From Ruania suaedae (GTDB taxonomy: Bacteria; Actinomycetota; Actinomycetes; Actinomycetales; Beutenbergiaceae), in assembly GCF_021049265.1 (NCBI RefSeq), contig NZ_CP088018.1, forward strand, positions 2,294,001 through 2,358,000: a stretch of 64,000 nucleotides of DNA. The letters are read 5' to 3'. How positions within the stretch are numbered: the first letter of the stretch is position 1; every line of letters starts with the position of its first letter. Shown piece by piece: positions 34,175 through 41,989 of the stretch. The translations under genes and the position numbers were made by a program. Below the pieces are notes generated by a model. The model was not told where the DNA came from and made no database searches. It worked only from the letters and a program-made list of their open reading frames with translations.

Positions 34175-35728
34175 GTGTCTGCCGATCCCGCCCTGTCCGA
34201 GCTGCCCGTCCTGCACCTGCGGGAGGAGGACCACGTGGTGGTCGCCACGGCCGATCTGGTGGCCGGCCTCGAGATCAGCCTGCCGGGCATCCCGTCCTTC
34301 CGCACGACGGCGCCCATCACCCAGGGGCACAAGCTGGCCGTGCGCGGGGTGGCCCAGGGTGAGCGGGTGCTCAAGTACGGGCAGTCGATCGGGCGCGCGA
34401 CGGCGGAGATCGCCCCCGGTGAACACGTGCACTCCCACAACCTCGGCATGGACACCGGCGAGCGCGAGCACGAGTTCGGGACCGCGCGGGTGCAGCCCAC
34501 CTTCCCCGAGGACCGTGACCTGCCGCGCACCTTCCTCGGCTACCACCGCCCCGACGGGCGGGTCGGCACGCGCAACTACATCGGCGTGATCACCTCGGTG
34601 AACTGCTCGGCGAGCTCGGCCACCATGATCGCGGACCAGTTCCGCCACGACGGGTTGGCCGAGTTCGAGAACATCGACGGCGTGATGGCGATCACCCATC
34701 AGAGCGGGTGCGGGCTGGTGCCCGACTCCGAGGGCGGGCAGATGCTCTTGCGGACCCTGCGCGGGTACGCCAACCATCCGAACTTCGGCGGGCTGCTGGT
34801 GCTGGGCCTGGGCTGCGAGATGATCGCGGTGAACCAGCTGCTGGACGGCCTGGGGCTGCCCGAGGGTGCCTACGTGGAGACCATGACCATCCAGGACATG
34901 GGCGGTATCCGCGCCACGGTGCGAGCCGGGGCGGAGAAGATCCGCGAAATGATGCCGCAGGTGAACCAGGCCAGGCGGGAACCGGCCGATGTGGCGCACC
35001 TGACCCTGGGACTGAACTGCGGCGGCAGCGACGGCTACTCGGGGATCACGGCGAACCCGGCACTGGGCTACGCCTCGGACCTGCTGGTCGCCGCCGGCGG
35101 TACCTCGGCGCTGGCCGAGACGCCCGAGGTGTACGGGGCCGAGCACCTGCTCACCCGCCGCGCGGTGTCCACCGAGGTCGGTCAGAAGCTCCTGGACCGG
35201 ATCGAGTGGTGGAAGAACTACACGGCCGCCGGCGAGGGAACCATGGACAACAACCCCTCCCCCGGAAACAAAGCCGGCGGGTTGACCACGATCCTGGAGA
35301 AGTCACTCGGCGCCGTCGCCAAGGGTGGGACGGCCGAGCTGGCCGGGGTGTACGAGTACGCCGAGCCGATCACCGCCAAGGGCTTCACCTTCATGGACAC
35401 CCCGGGCTATGACCCGGTGTCGGTAACCGGGCTGGTGGCCGGCGGCGCCACGGTGGTGTGCTTCACCACCGGCCGCGGCTCGGTGCTGGGCTGCAAGCCG
35501 GCACCGTCGATCAAGCTGGCCACGAACACCCCGATGTACGAGCGCATGCACGAGGACATGGACCTCAACTGCGGGCGGATCGTCGACGGCACCGCGACGC
35601 TCGCCGAGGTCGGCGAGGAGATCTACCGGATGATCGTCGAGGTCGCCTCCGGCCGCGAGACCGTCAGCGAGGAGCTCGACCTCGGCCAGGACGAGTTCAT
35701 CCCCTGGCACGTGGGCGCGGTGACCTGA
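34175..35728 (+). CDS. UxaA-family sugar-acid dehydratase (altronate/galactarate type)
   Basis: The 517-residue protein fuses an N-terminal SAF domain (about residues 10-100, VLKYGQSIGRATAEIAPGEH) to the large UxaA/GarD dehydratase domain. Conserved cysteines lie in THQSGCGLVPDSEG, LGLGCEMIAV, LNCGGSDGYSGITANPALG and TGRGSVLGCKPAPSIK, as expected for the iron-dependent family that dehydrates altronate to 2-keto-3-deoxygluconate or galactarate to its keto-acid. The altronate reaction would feed kdgK/eda at 28073-29845. GTG 34175 start. The fused form resembles UxaA. The precise substrate is unproved. Confidence 0.85.
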   Translation: MSADPALSELPVLHLREEDHVVVATADLVAGLEISLPGIPSFRTTAPITQGHKLAVRGVAQGERVLKYGQSIGRATAEIAPGEHVHSHNLGMDTGEREHEFGTARVQPTFPEDRDLPRTFLGYHRPDGRVGTRNYIGVITSVNCSASSATMIADQFRHDGLAEFENIDGVMAITHQSGCGLVPDSEGGQMLLRTLRGYANHPNFGGLLVLGLGCEMIAVNQLLDGLGLPEGAYVETMTIQDMGGIRATVRAGAEKIREMMPQVNQARREPADVAHLTLGLNCGGSDGYSGITANPALGYASDLLVAAGGTSALAETPEVYGAEHLLTRRAVSTEVGQKLLDRIEWWKNYTAAGEGTMDNNPSPGNKAGGLTTILEKSLGAVAKGGTAELAGVYEYAEPITAKGFTFMDTPGYDPVSVTGLVAGGATVVCFTTGRGSVLGCKPAPSIKLATNTPMYERMHEDMDLNCGRIVDGTATLAEVGEEIYRMIVEVASGRETVSEELDLGQDEFIPWHVGAVT

Positions 35729-35746
35729 CCTGCGCCGTCGGGGGAT

Positions 35747-36079
35747 TCAGGGGACGGTGACGGTGAGTTCGAGGGGCTCGGCTCCCGCGACGTCTGGCGC
35801 ATCCACGACGATCGGGCCAGCGACGAGCGAGTCGGGAACTGCGAGCGTGGTGACGAACGAACCATCGTCCTCGATCGCGATGGCGTCCAGAGTCGCGACG
35901 ATCTGGTTATCCTGCGTCAACTCGAGACGGACCGAGTCGAGGGGGCTCTGCGTCACGTAGGGGGTGCCGTTGCCGGCGTGGTCATCGCATCCGTCCATGA
36001 AGGCGTGGCCGGTGATGCTGATCGATTCTCCGGGTTCCACCGCCCCGGACGCGATCTCCCTCCGGCGGCCCCGACCCAT
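35747..36079 (-). CDS. Small hypothetical protein, possibly a truncated exported protein
   Basis: This 110-residue product is beta-rich (ESISITGHAFMDGCDDHAG, GSFVTTLAVPDSLVAGPIVV, LELTVTVP) and looks like the C-terminal domain of a secreted or lipoprotein, but has no signal peptide: the N terminus is MGRGRRREIASGAVEPG. G+C is lower than neighbours (36 of 60 bases in 35881-35940). It could be a decayed gene whose 5' part is lost or an unusual small cytosolic protein. It runs against uxaA and is separated from the ThuA-like gene by 62 bases. Confidence 0.5.
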   Translation of the reverse strand: MGRGRRREIASGAVEPGESISITGHAFMDGCDDHAGNGTPYVTQSPLDSVRLELTQDNQIVATLDAIAIEDDGSFVTTLAVPDSLVAGPIVVDAPDVAGAEPLELTVTVP

Positions 36080-36141
36080 GATCCAGGCAAGGAATCAGGT
36101 TAGACCCTGAGTCCGCGCCCGGACCTTGTGTCGGGGCAGGC

Positions 36142-36867
36142 TCAGCTCAGCAGCCAGGCCAGCTCCCGGTCGAGCAGCAGGGTGCGCACCCGCGCGCGGA
36201 CGGCGTCGCCGTCGTGGCCCAGCGCGTCATAGACCGCACGGCCGCGCAGGCCGGGAACTGCCTCGGCGGCCCAGACCAGCGCGTGGGTGCGGCCGTCCTC
36301 CTCGTGCTCGAGGAGCACGGTCGAGTCCGGGGAGACCTCCAGGTCGGTGTAGCGCTCGTCGTCGATCTCGACCTCGCCGGTCAACCCGGCGGTGATCGGG
36401 TGCAGGCGATCGGTGAGGCGCACCTGTGCCGGCCCCCGCGGCGGGTGCCACGATGCACGTTCGGCGCGACCGGCCTCGACCTCGGGCTTGGGCACCCACC
36501 GGCCACCGAGCACCTGCGCCCACTGGTCGTGCTCGTAGAAGGTGTTCGACCCGGTATGCGTGGCCAGGACGGGTACGCCGGCAGCCAGGGCGGCGAGCAC
36601 CGCATCTCGCAGGTCACGGGCGCGCACATCCTCCGCGTCCTGCGACTGCGCCACCGGCGTGCTGCCGCCACCGGCGTTGACCACGATCAGATCCGGCTCA
36701 CCGAGCTGGCCGGCCTCGACCTCGCCGGTGCGGAGCACGCGGGCGTCGAGGCCACGCTCGCTCAGCATCTCGGCCAGTGCGGCCGAGGTGCCCTCGAAGT
36801 CGTGCCACGGGTCGGCGTAGCGGCCTGCCCCGCTGATCACGACGGCGGTGCGATGGTCTGCAGACAC
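36142..36867 (-). CDS. ThuA-like domain protein
   Basis: The 241-residue protein has the class-I glutamine-amidotransferase-like fold of the ThuA family: VVISGAGRYADPWHDFEGTS, DLIVVNAGGG, GVPVLATHTGSNTFYEHDQW, HPITAGL...ERYTDLEV and RAVYDALGHDGDAV. ThuA proteins act in disaccharide (trehalose/sucrose-type) use, often beside Gfo/Idh oxidoreductases that make 3-keto sugars. GTG 36867. It is divergent from the DUF6807-Gfo/Idh operon, with a LacI-type palindrome between. A second ThuA gene starts the operon at the window end. Confidence 0.87.
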   Translation of the reverse strand: MSADHRTAVVISGAGRYADPWHDFEGTSAALAEMLSERGLDARVLRTGEVEAGQLGEPDLIVVNAGGGSTPVAQSQDAEDVRARDLRDAVLAALAAGVPVLATHTGSNTFYEHDQWAQVLGGRWVPKPEVEAGRAERASWHPPRGPAQVRLTDRLHPITAGLTGEVEIDDERYTDLEVSPDSTVLLEHEEDGRTHALVWAAEAVPGLRGRAVYDALGHDGDAVRARVRTLLLDRELAWLLS

Positions 36868-36899
36868 GTGCTCTCCTTCGATCGTCCGGTCAACGCGGT

Positions 36900-36913
36900 G
36901 GTAAGCGGTTGCC
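36900..36913. promoter_or_regulatory. LacI/GalR-like palindrome between ThuA and DUF6807 genes
   Basis: GGTAAGCGGTTGCC is an imperfect palindrome with the AAnCGnTT-type core of LacI-family operators, differing from CAAACGTTTG near eda. It lies in the 122-bp divergent gap and could control both directions. Confidence 0.35.
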
Positions 36914-36989
36914 GATAGGGTGTCACGCGAGTCACCTTCTCCGCGAGGCGAAGGTGAGCATCCGATTCCCGTGGACCAAGGAGCACAGC

Positions 36990-37850
36990 GTGAGCGCCCC
37001 TGATGGCGAGCCCGTGCTGCGCATCGGAGCGCGCGACGTCGCCCGGTACGCAGCCGGCCAGGACATGGCCCCCACCCTCTCCCCCCGCCCGTACCTGCAC
37101 CCGGTGACCACCCTCGACGGCGTGGAGCTCACCGAGATCCTGCCGGAGGACCACACCCACCACTACGGGGTGAGCAACGCCGTCGTCGAGGTGAACGGCA
37201 CCATGTTCTGGGGCGGCAAGTCCTACGTGCACCCCACCGGCTACGAGATGCTCGACAACCACGGCCGGCAGGTGCCGGTGCGCACCGAGTCCGGCGACCA
37301 CCGCATCGCCGAGCAGCTGGAGTGGGTGGACGGCGCCGGGGCGCACGTGCTCACCGAGCAGCGGGAGATCCTCGCCGACCTGCTGCCCGAGCACGAGGCC
37401 TGGGCGCTGCGGTGGCACTCGCAGCTGATCGCCGACGGCGGAACGGACCTCGCACTCGGCTCCCCCGCCACCCGGGGCCGGGTGGGCGCCGGGTACGGCG
37501 GGCTGTTCTGGCGGCTCTCGGGCGAGAACGTTCTGACCACCGCCACGGTGGCCGACGGCCCTGACGTCGACCCGCTCGGCAACGACACCTCCCCCTGGCT
37601 GCTCCTGGTGCAGGAGCGCTCCACCGGCCCGGTCAGCCTGCTGCTGGCCCAGCCGCGCAATTCGATGCTGCCGTGGTTCGTGCGCACCAGCGGTTACGTC
37701 GGCGCAGGACCGGCCGTCGCCTGGGATGCCGAACGCTCGATCGCTGCTGGTGAGCGGCTCGATCTGCACCTGTGGGCGGTCCTCGCCGACCGGGCGCTGA
37801 CCACCGCCGAGGCCACCGCCCTCTATGAACGACTGGAGCAGCTCGCGTGA
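36990..37850 (+). CDS. DUF6807 (PmoA-like annotated) family protein
   Basis: The 286-residue protein matches the family often annotated as methane oxygenase PmoA but which is really DUF6807: RPYLHPVTTLDGVELTEILP, DHTHHYGVSNAVVEVNG with His-rich residues, FWGGKSYVHPTG and HLWAVLADRALT. It is soluble and beta-rich. Its members occur in sugar catabolic loci with Gfo/Idh dehydrogenases, as here. GTG 36990 with AAGGAG at 36978-36983. It overlaps the Gfo/Idh start by 4 bases. A role as carbohydrate isomerase or lyase is plausible; none is proven. Confidence 0.83.
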   Translation: MSAPDGEPVLRIGARDVARYAAGQDMAPTLSPRPYLHPVTTLDGVELTEILPEDHTHHYGVSNAVVEVNGTMFWGGKSYVHPTGYEMLDNHGRQVPVRTESGDHRIAEQLEWVDGAGAHVLTEQREILADLLPEHEAWALRWHSQLIADGGTDLALGSPATRGRVGAGYGGLFWRLSGENVLTTATVADGPDVDPLGNDTSPWLLLVQERSTGPVSLLLAQPRNSMLPWFVRTSGYVGAGPAVAWDAERSIAAGERLDLHLWAVLADRALTTAEATALYERLEQLA

Positions 37851-38971
37851 GCACCACCTTCGCCGTCGTGGGTATCCACGGGTACGGCTCCCAGCACCTG
37901 AGCCACATCAACGAGCTCGTCGAGGCCGGGCGGGCGCAGCTGGTGGCGGTGGCCGACCCGCGCGGCGGCGAGGGTGCAGTCAACCTGCCCCCAGGCACCC
38001 CGGTCTATCCGGACCTGGACAGCCTGCTCGCCGAGGTCAGCCCGGACGTGGTCACCATCGCCACCCCGATCCACACCCACCTGCCGCTGGCGGTCCGCGC
38101 GATGCGCGCCGGCGCGCACGTGCTGCTGGAGAAGCCGACGACCGCCTCCATGGCCGAGTTCAGCGAGCTCGTCCGTGTCAGCGACGAGACCGGCCTGGTG
38201 GTGCAGGTGGGCTTCCAGAGCTTCGGTTCGCACGCGTTCGACCGGATCCGCCAGATCGTGGAGTCCGGGCGGATCGGCGAGCTGCAGGGCATCGGCGGCT
38301 ACGGCCTGTGGCGCCGGGCCCGCAGCTACTACGACCGGTCCCGGTGGGCGGGTCAACGCCGCCTGGACGGGGTGGAGGTGGTCGACGGCGCGGTCACGAA
38401 TCCGCTGGCCCACTCGGTCGCCTCGGCACTGCGGATCGCCGGGTGCTCCCGGGTGGAGGACGTGGCCGAGGTGGTCGTCGACCTCTTCCACGCCAACGAC
38501 ATCGAGGCCGACGACACCTCCGCTGTCCGGTTGCGCACCACCTCCGGTACCCCCATCGCCATGGGCCTGACCCTGGCGGCCGAGGAGCCGGAGGTGTGGC
38601 CACGCGTACTCGTGCACGGTACCGAGGGCACGATCGACTTCCAGTACACCTCCGATGTGCTCACAGTGCGCACGGCCGATCACGAGGAGACGGAGGAGGT
38701 CGGGCGCACGGGGCTGTTCGTCAACCTGCTCGATCATCTGCAGCAGGGCACGCCGCTGCTCGCCGATGTGCGTGACACGGGCGCATTCATGTCCGTACTG
38801 GAGGCGGTCCGCACCGCCGAGGACCCGGCACAGATCCCGGCCGACTGCTTCACCCAGGTGGGCGAGGGACCGGACTCCTACCGGGTGATCGATGGCGTCG
38901 ACGAGTGGTGCCGGCGGGTGGCGACCGAGCTGGCGACGTTCTCCGAGCTCGGCGCTCCCTGGACTCGCTGA
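37847..38971 (+). CDS. Gfo/Idh/MocA family oxidoreductase
   Basis: The 374-residue NAD(P)-dependent enzyme has a Rossmann domain (FAVVGIHGYGSQHLSHI, VADPRGGEG), the EKPT motif (LLEKPTTASMAEF) with the catalytic Lys, and the C-terminal beta-sheet domain. Members oxidise sugars or inositols, commonly to 3-keto forms. GTG 37847 overlaps the DUF6807 stop (GTGA). With the ThuA-like and DUF6807 neighbours it forms a sugar-oxidation module. The substrate is not known. The 49-base repeat follows 13 bases downstream. Confidence 0.92.
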   Translation: MSTTFAVVGIHGYGSQHLSHINELVEAGRAQLVAVADPRGGEGAVNLPPGTPVYPDLDSLLAEVSPDVVTIATPIHTHLPLAVRAMRAGAHVLLEKPTTASMAEFSELVRVSDETGLVVQVGFQSFGSHAFDRIRQIVESGRIGELQGIGGYGLWRRARSYYDRSRWAGQRRLDGVEVVDGAVTNPLAHSVASALRIAGCSRVEDVAEVVVDLFHANDIEADDTSAVRLRTTSGTPIAMGLTLAAEEPEVWPRVLVHGTEGTIDFQYTSDVLTVRTADHEETEEVGRTGLFVNLLDHLQQGTPLLADVRDTGAFMSVLEAVRTAEDPAQIPADCFTQVGEGPDSYRVIDGVDEWCRRVATELATFSELGAPWTR

Positions 38972-38983
38972 CCACCGCTCCGC

Positions 38984-39032
38984 GGGCCCGAAAGTCAGGG
39001 TCGAACCCGAGAAGGGGTCAAATATTCGGCCC
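38984..39032 (-). repeat. 49-base dispersed element, copy B
   Basis: Reverse-oriented copy of the element at 21519-21567: 44 of 49 positions are identical without gaps. Its ends GGGCCCGAA / TTCGGCCC are inverted repeats. It lies between the convergent Gfo/Idh and rsmD genes, where a transcription terminator would be expected. Confidence 0.85.
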
Positions 39033-39093
39033 GGGGAGGGCCGGAGGAGTGAGCCGGGCGGGTGCGCCGGTGTCCGCTCCCGGGGCCCGGAAC

Positions 39094-39645
39094 TCAGGGC
39101 ACGAGCGCGTAGTGGACGCTGGTCTCGCCGTAGGACTTCGTGCCGTCGTCGGACCAGCCGGGCGGCCAGGCCGGGGCAGGTGACCGGGTGGAGCGCTCGA
39201 GCACGATCGTCGCCTCGGGCGCGAGCCACCCGGGCTCGCTGAGCGCCGAGAGCACGTCCTCGATAGCAGCCGCATAGGGCGGGTCGATGAGCACCACGTC
39301 GTAGCCCGCCGCAGGCGGGCGACCACCCAGGTACCGCTCGACCGGCGCAGCCACCACCTCCACCCGGTCGGCCAGCCCGGTGCGGCGCGCATTCGTCCGG
39401 CAGATCCCGACGGCGCTGCGTCCGGACTCCACCAGGGTCACCCGGGCGGCACCCCGGCTGGCAGCCTCCAGACCCAGCGCCCCCGATCCCGCGTACAGGT
39501 CGAGCACCCGGGTGCCCTCGAGCACGCCGAGGTGGTCGAGCCGGGAGAAGATCGCCTCCCTGACCCGGTCGCTGGTGGGCCGCGTACCGACCGGGGGCAC
39601 GTCGAGGCGCTGCCCGCCCGCACTGCCGGCGATCAGTCGTGTCAT
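39094..39645 (-). CDS. rsmD: 16S rRNA (guanine966-N2)-methyltransferase
   Basis: The 183-residue SAM-dependent methyltransferase shows motif I LDLYAGSGALGLEAASRGA and catalytic DPPY (VVLIDPPYAAAI), and the N-terminal RPTSDRVREAIF typical of RsmD. It methylates G966 of 16S rRNA. Its ATG overlaps the stop of the DUF6297 gene by 4 bases, tying it to the recG-ABC unit. coaD, which usually follows, is displaced. Confidence 0.95.
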   Translation of the reverse strand: MTRLIAGSAGGQRLDVPPVGTRPTSDRVREAIFSRLDHLGVLEGTRVLDLYAGSGALGLEAASRGAARVTLVESGRSAVGICRTNARRTGLADRVEVVAAPVERYLGGRPPAAGYDVVLIDPPYAAAIEDVLSALSEPGWLAPEATIVLERSTRSPAPAWPPGWSDDGTKSYGETSVHYALVP

Positions 39646-41282
39646 CGCCCGGCCTTGCGGCGTGCCTTCTCCTGCTGCTGGCGCTCCTGCTCGGCCTGCG
39701 CCTGCTCCATCCAGCTCGGCTTGGTCTCATCCCGTACCCGGGTGGCGACCACGAAGCCCAGCGCGGAGGTGCTCGCCTGCAGCAACAGCAGGATCGGCGC
39801 GGGGCCGATCGCGATCGCGGCGATCACCAGCGGGATCAGCGCCAGCACCACCAGGTCCGGGCCACGCGCGAAGGCGAGCATCACCCCCGGCGCGACGGGG
39901 CCGGCGGGGCCGTTCACGAGCGGCTTGTTCCAGTCCGGCGGCTTGCGGTACGCGGCGCGGACCACACCGGCGGCGAACGTCGGGGCGCAGAGCAGACCGA
40001 AGATCATCCACCCCACCTGGTGCCCGTGCGCGGCTCCCCACAGCCCGAAGATCGGCACGCACCACAGGACCATCACCACCAACGGCACGATCGCGCGCGC
40101 CTTGCGCACGTCGAACGCCGAGATCGGGAAGTGGCGATCGAGCACCGGCGCCATCTCGGCCCGGCGCGAGCCCTCCCCGGTGGCCATCGCCGCCAGGTAG
40201 CCGCCGACGATCAGCGCCAGCAGGTTCAGCCAGATCGGCCAGCCGGCCAGCACCGGCAGCAGCCCGAGGCTGGCGGCCACGAACACCTGGATCACGTGCC
40301 GCGGCGAGCGCAGGAAGACGGTCGCATCCCCGGTCATGATCGCCGTCACGGGGCCACGCACCCACCCGAAGGAGATCGAACGCCGTCGGGAATCCGGGGC
40401 AGTGACCACGCTCAGGGCCCGCCCCAGCTCGCGGGTGTCCATGGACGTGACCGCACCCCCGGCGTAGGCGCTGACCGCGCCGCGCGCGCGCAGCTCCCGG
40501 CCGGCGATCTTCTCCAGGCTCCGCTCGGCCCACACGATCAGCACGACGGCGGCCCCGGCGAGTATTGCGGCGACCACCGGCCAGGCGGTGAAGTCCAGCA
40601 ACGCGGGCGCGGGCGGGCGCACGAGGGCGACCACCACCCCGAGCAGCGGCCCGGCGGCCATGAGCAGGTCCCCGACCAGGATCGCCGGGCGGACCCGGCG
40701 CTCCTTCCGGTTCCCGCGCAGCACCTGGCCGGCGGTGGTCGTCAGGGCCAGGACCGCTCCCCCGGCGGCGAAGGCGGCCACTCCCCACAGGATCTGGGCC
40801 GGCGTTCCGTCGGCGAGGAACAACGCGAGCGCCCCACCAGCCGCACCCACCCCGGCGCCCAGCACGGGCACGAGCACGAACCGTGGCCGTAGCAGACCGC
40901 GCCGGTCAGCGGGCGCGGTCAGCCACCAGGTGGCCCGGCCCCCGCCCATCCCGACCGGTCCCAGCCGCGCCGCCAGTCCGACGATGCCACCGACGACGAT
41001 CAGCGCCGCCACCAGGGAGAGCCAGGTCGGGTCGAGCGTCGCCTCCTCCGGGCCGGTGGCCAGGGTCGCGTTCAGTGCCTGGACCGCCCCCAGCGCCACG
41101 GCCAGGGCGATGGCCATCGAGAACAGCACCGAGTAGACCTCGGAGAGGGCCTCCATGAAGCTGCCGCCGGTATGGGCCTCGGTCGCATCACGGGTGAGCC
41201 GGCGCAGCTGCCGGCCGGTGGCCCAGTTCGCCGGGTCGGCCTGCTCGGGATGGAGCCTCCCTGGGCTGATCTGCTCGCTCAC
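39642..41282 (-). CDS. DUF6297-type polytopic membrane protein (ABC partner)
   Basis: This 546-residue protein has about ten to twelve hydrophobic segments (for example LVAALIVVGGIVGLAARLG, ILWGVAAFAAGGAVLALT, VVMVLWCVPIFGLWGAAHG) and a charged C-terminal tail (EQAQAEQERQQQEKARRK). It matches the actinobacterial DUF6297 membrane family that accompanies a lone ABC ATPase. It overlaps the ATPase stop and the rsmD start by 4 bases each. The cargo is unknown. The permanent link to recG/rsmD could mean an envelope-housekeeping role, but that is conjecture. Confidence 0.75.
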   Translation of the reverse strand: MSEQISPGRLHPEQADPANWATGRQLRRLTRDATEAHTGGSFMEALSEVYSVLFSMAIALAVALGAVQALNATLATGPEEATLDPTWLSLVAALIVVGGIVGLAARLGPVGMGGGRATWWLTAPADRRGLLRPRFVLVPVLGAGVGAAGGALALFLADGTPAQILWGVAAFAAGGAVLALTTTAGQVLRGNRKERRVRPAILVGDLLMAAGPLLGVVVALVRPPAPALLDFTAWPVVAAILAGAAVVLIVWAERSLEKIAGRELRARGAVSAYAGGAVTSMDTRELGRALSVVTAPDSRRRSISFGWVRGPVTAIMTGDATVFLRSPRHVIQVFVAASLGLLPVLAGWPIWLNLLALIVGGYLAAMATGEGSRRAEMAPVLDRHFPISAFDVRKARAIVPLVVMVLWCVPIFGLWGAAHGHQVGWMIFGLLCAPTFAAGVVRAAYRKPPDWNKPLVNGPAGPVAPGVMLAFARGPDLVVLALIPLVIAAIAIGPAPILLLLQASTSALGFVVATRVRDETKPSWMEQAQAEQERQQQEKARRKAGR

Positions 41283-41989
41283 ATCGCCTCGATCGCCTGG
41301 GCGCCGGCCTCCGCGGAGACCACGCGGACCTGATCCTCGGCCAGCACCACCACGGTGGAGGCCACCTCGCGCACCAGCACCGGATCGTGGGTGGCCATCA
41401 CCACCCCGCCACCGCTGCGGCGCTCGGTGACCAGCCGCGCCGCCAGCCGGTCGCGCATCCCGGAGTCCAGCCGCTGCTCGGGCTCGTCCAGCACCAGCAG
41501 GGTACGCGGGCGCACGAACGCGGCGGCCAGCAGCAGCCGGCGTCGCTGCCCGGAGGAGAGCGCCGTGGGCGCTGCGTGCTGGCGGGCGGTGAGACCGAAC
41601 TCCTCGATCGCCTCGTTCACGCGCGCGGTCACCTGATCCATCCCGTGACCGCGCGCGGTGAGCAGCAGGTGCTCGCGCACGGTCAGCGCCGGGAGGTAGG
41701 AGTCCTCGTCCAGGACGACCGCCACCTGGGCCCGGAAGCGCTGGGTGCGCTCGTCCACCGGCCGTCCCAGCACCTGGATCGAACCACCGAGCAGATCGAG
41801 CAGGCCGGCCACGGCCCGCAGGAAGGTCGACTTCCCGGTGCCGTTGGAGCCCACGATCGCGAGCGCACCACCGGCGGGAAGCTCGACGCTGATCGGCGGG
41901 CAGACCGCGCTGTCGATGGTGGAGCCGTAGCCCACGCTCACCCCGGAGGCGCGGATGAGGGACGGCGTCGATGACTTGCGCTTAGGCAC
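41279..41989 (-). CDS. ABC transporter ATP-binding protein
   Basis: The 236-residue ATPase has Walker A GSNGTGKSTFLRAVAG, signature LSSGQRRRLLLAAAFV, Walker B LLVLDEPEQRLD and the switch His in MATHDPVLV. GTG 41989 is preferred; it overlaps the end of recG by 8 bases (GTGCCTAA). Its membrane partner is the next gene, DUF6297, so it is an export-type or envelope-modifying transporter with no binding protein. Confidence 0.92.
   Translation of the reverse strand: MPKRKSSTPSLIRASGVSVGYGSTIDSAVCPPISVELPAGGALAIVGSNGTGKSTFLRAVAGLLDLLGGSIQVLGRPVDERTQRFRAQVAVVLDEDSYLPALTVREHLLLTARGHGMDQVTARVNEAIEEFGLTARQHAAPTALSSGQRRRLLLAAAFVRPRTLLVLDEPEQRLDSGMRDRLAARLVTERRSGGGVVMATHDPVLVREVASTVVVLAEDQVRVVSAEAGAQAIEAM

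Noticed and set aside
36990-37850. Methane/ammonia monooxygenase subunit (PmoA).
   Set aside because: The protein is soluble with no transmembrane helices and fits DUF6807; the PmoA label is an annotation artefact.
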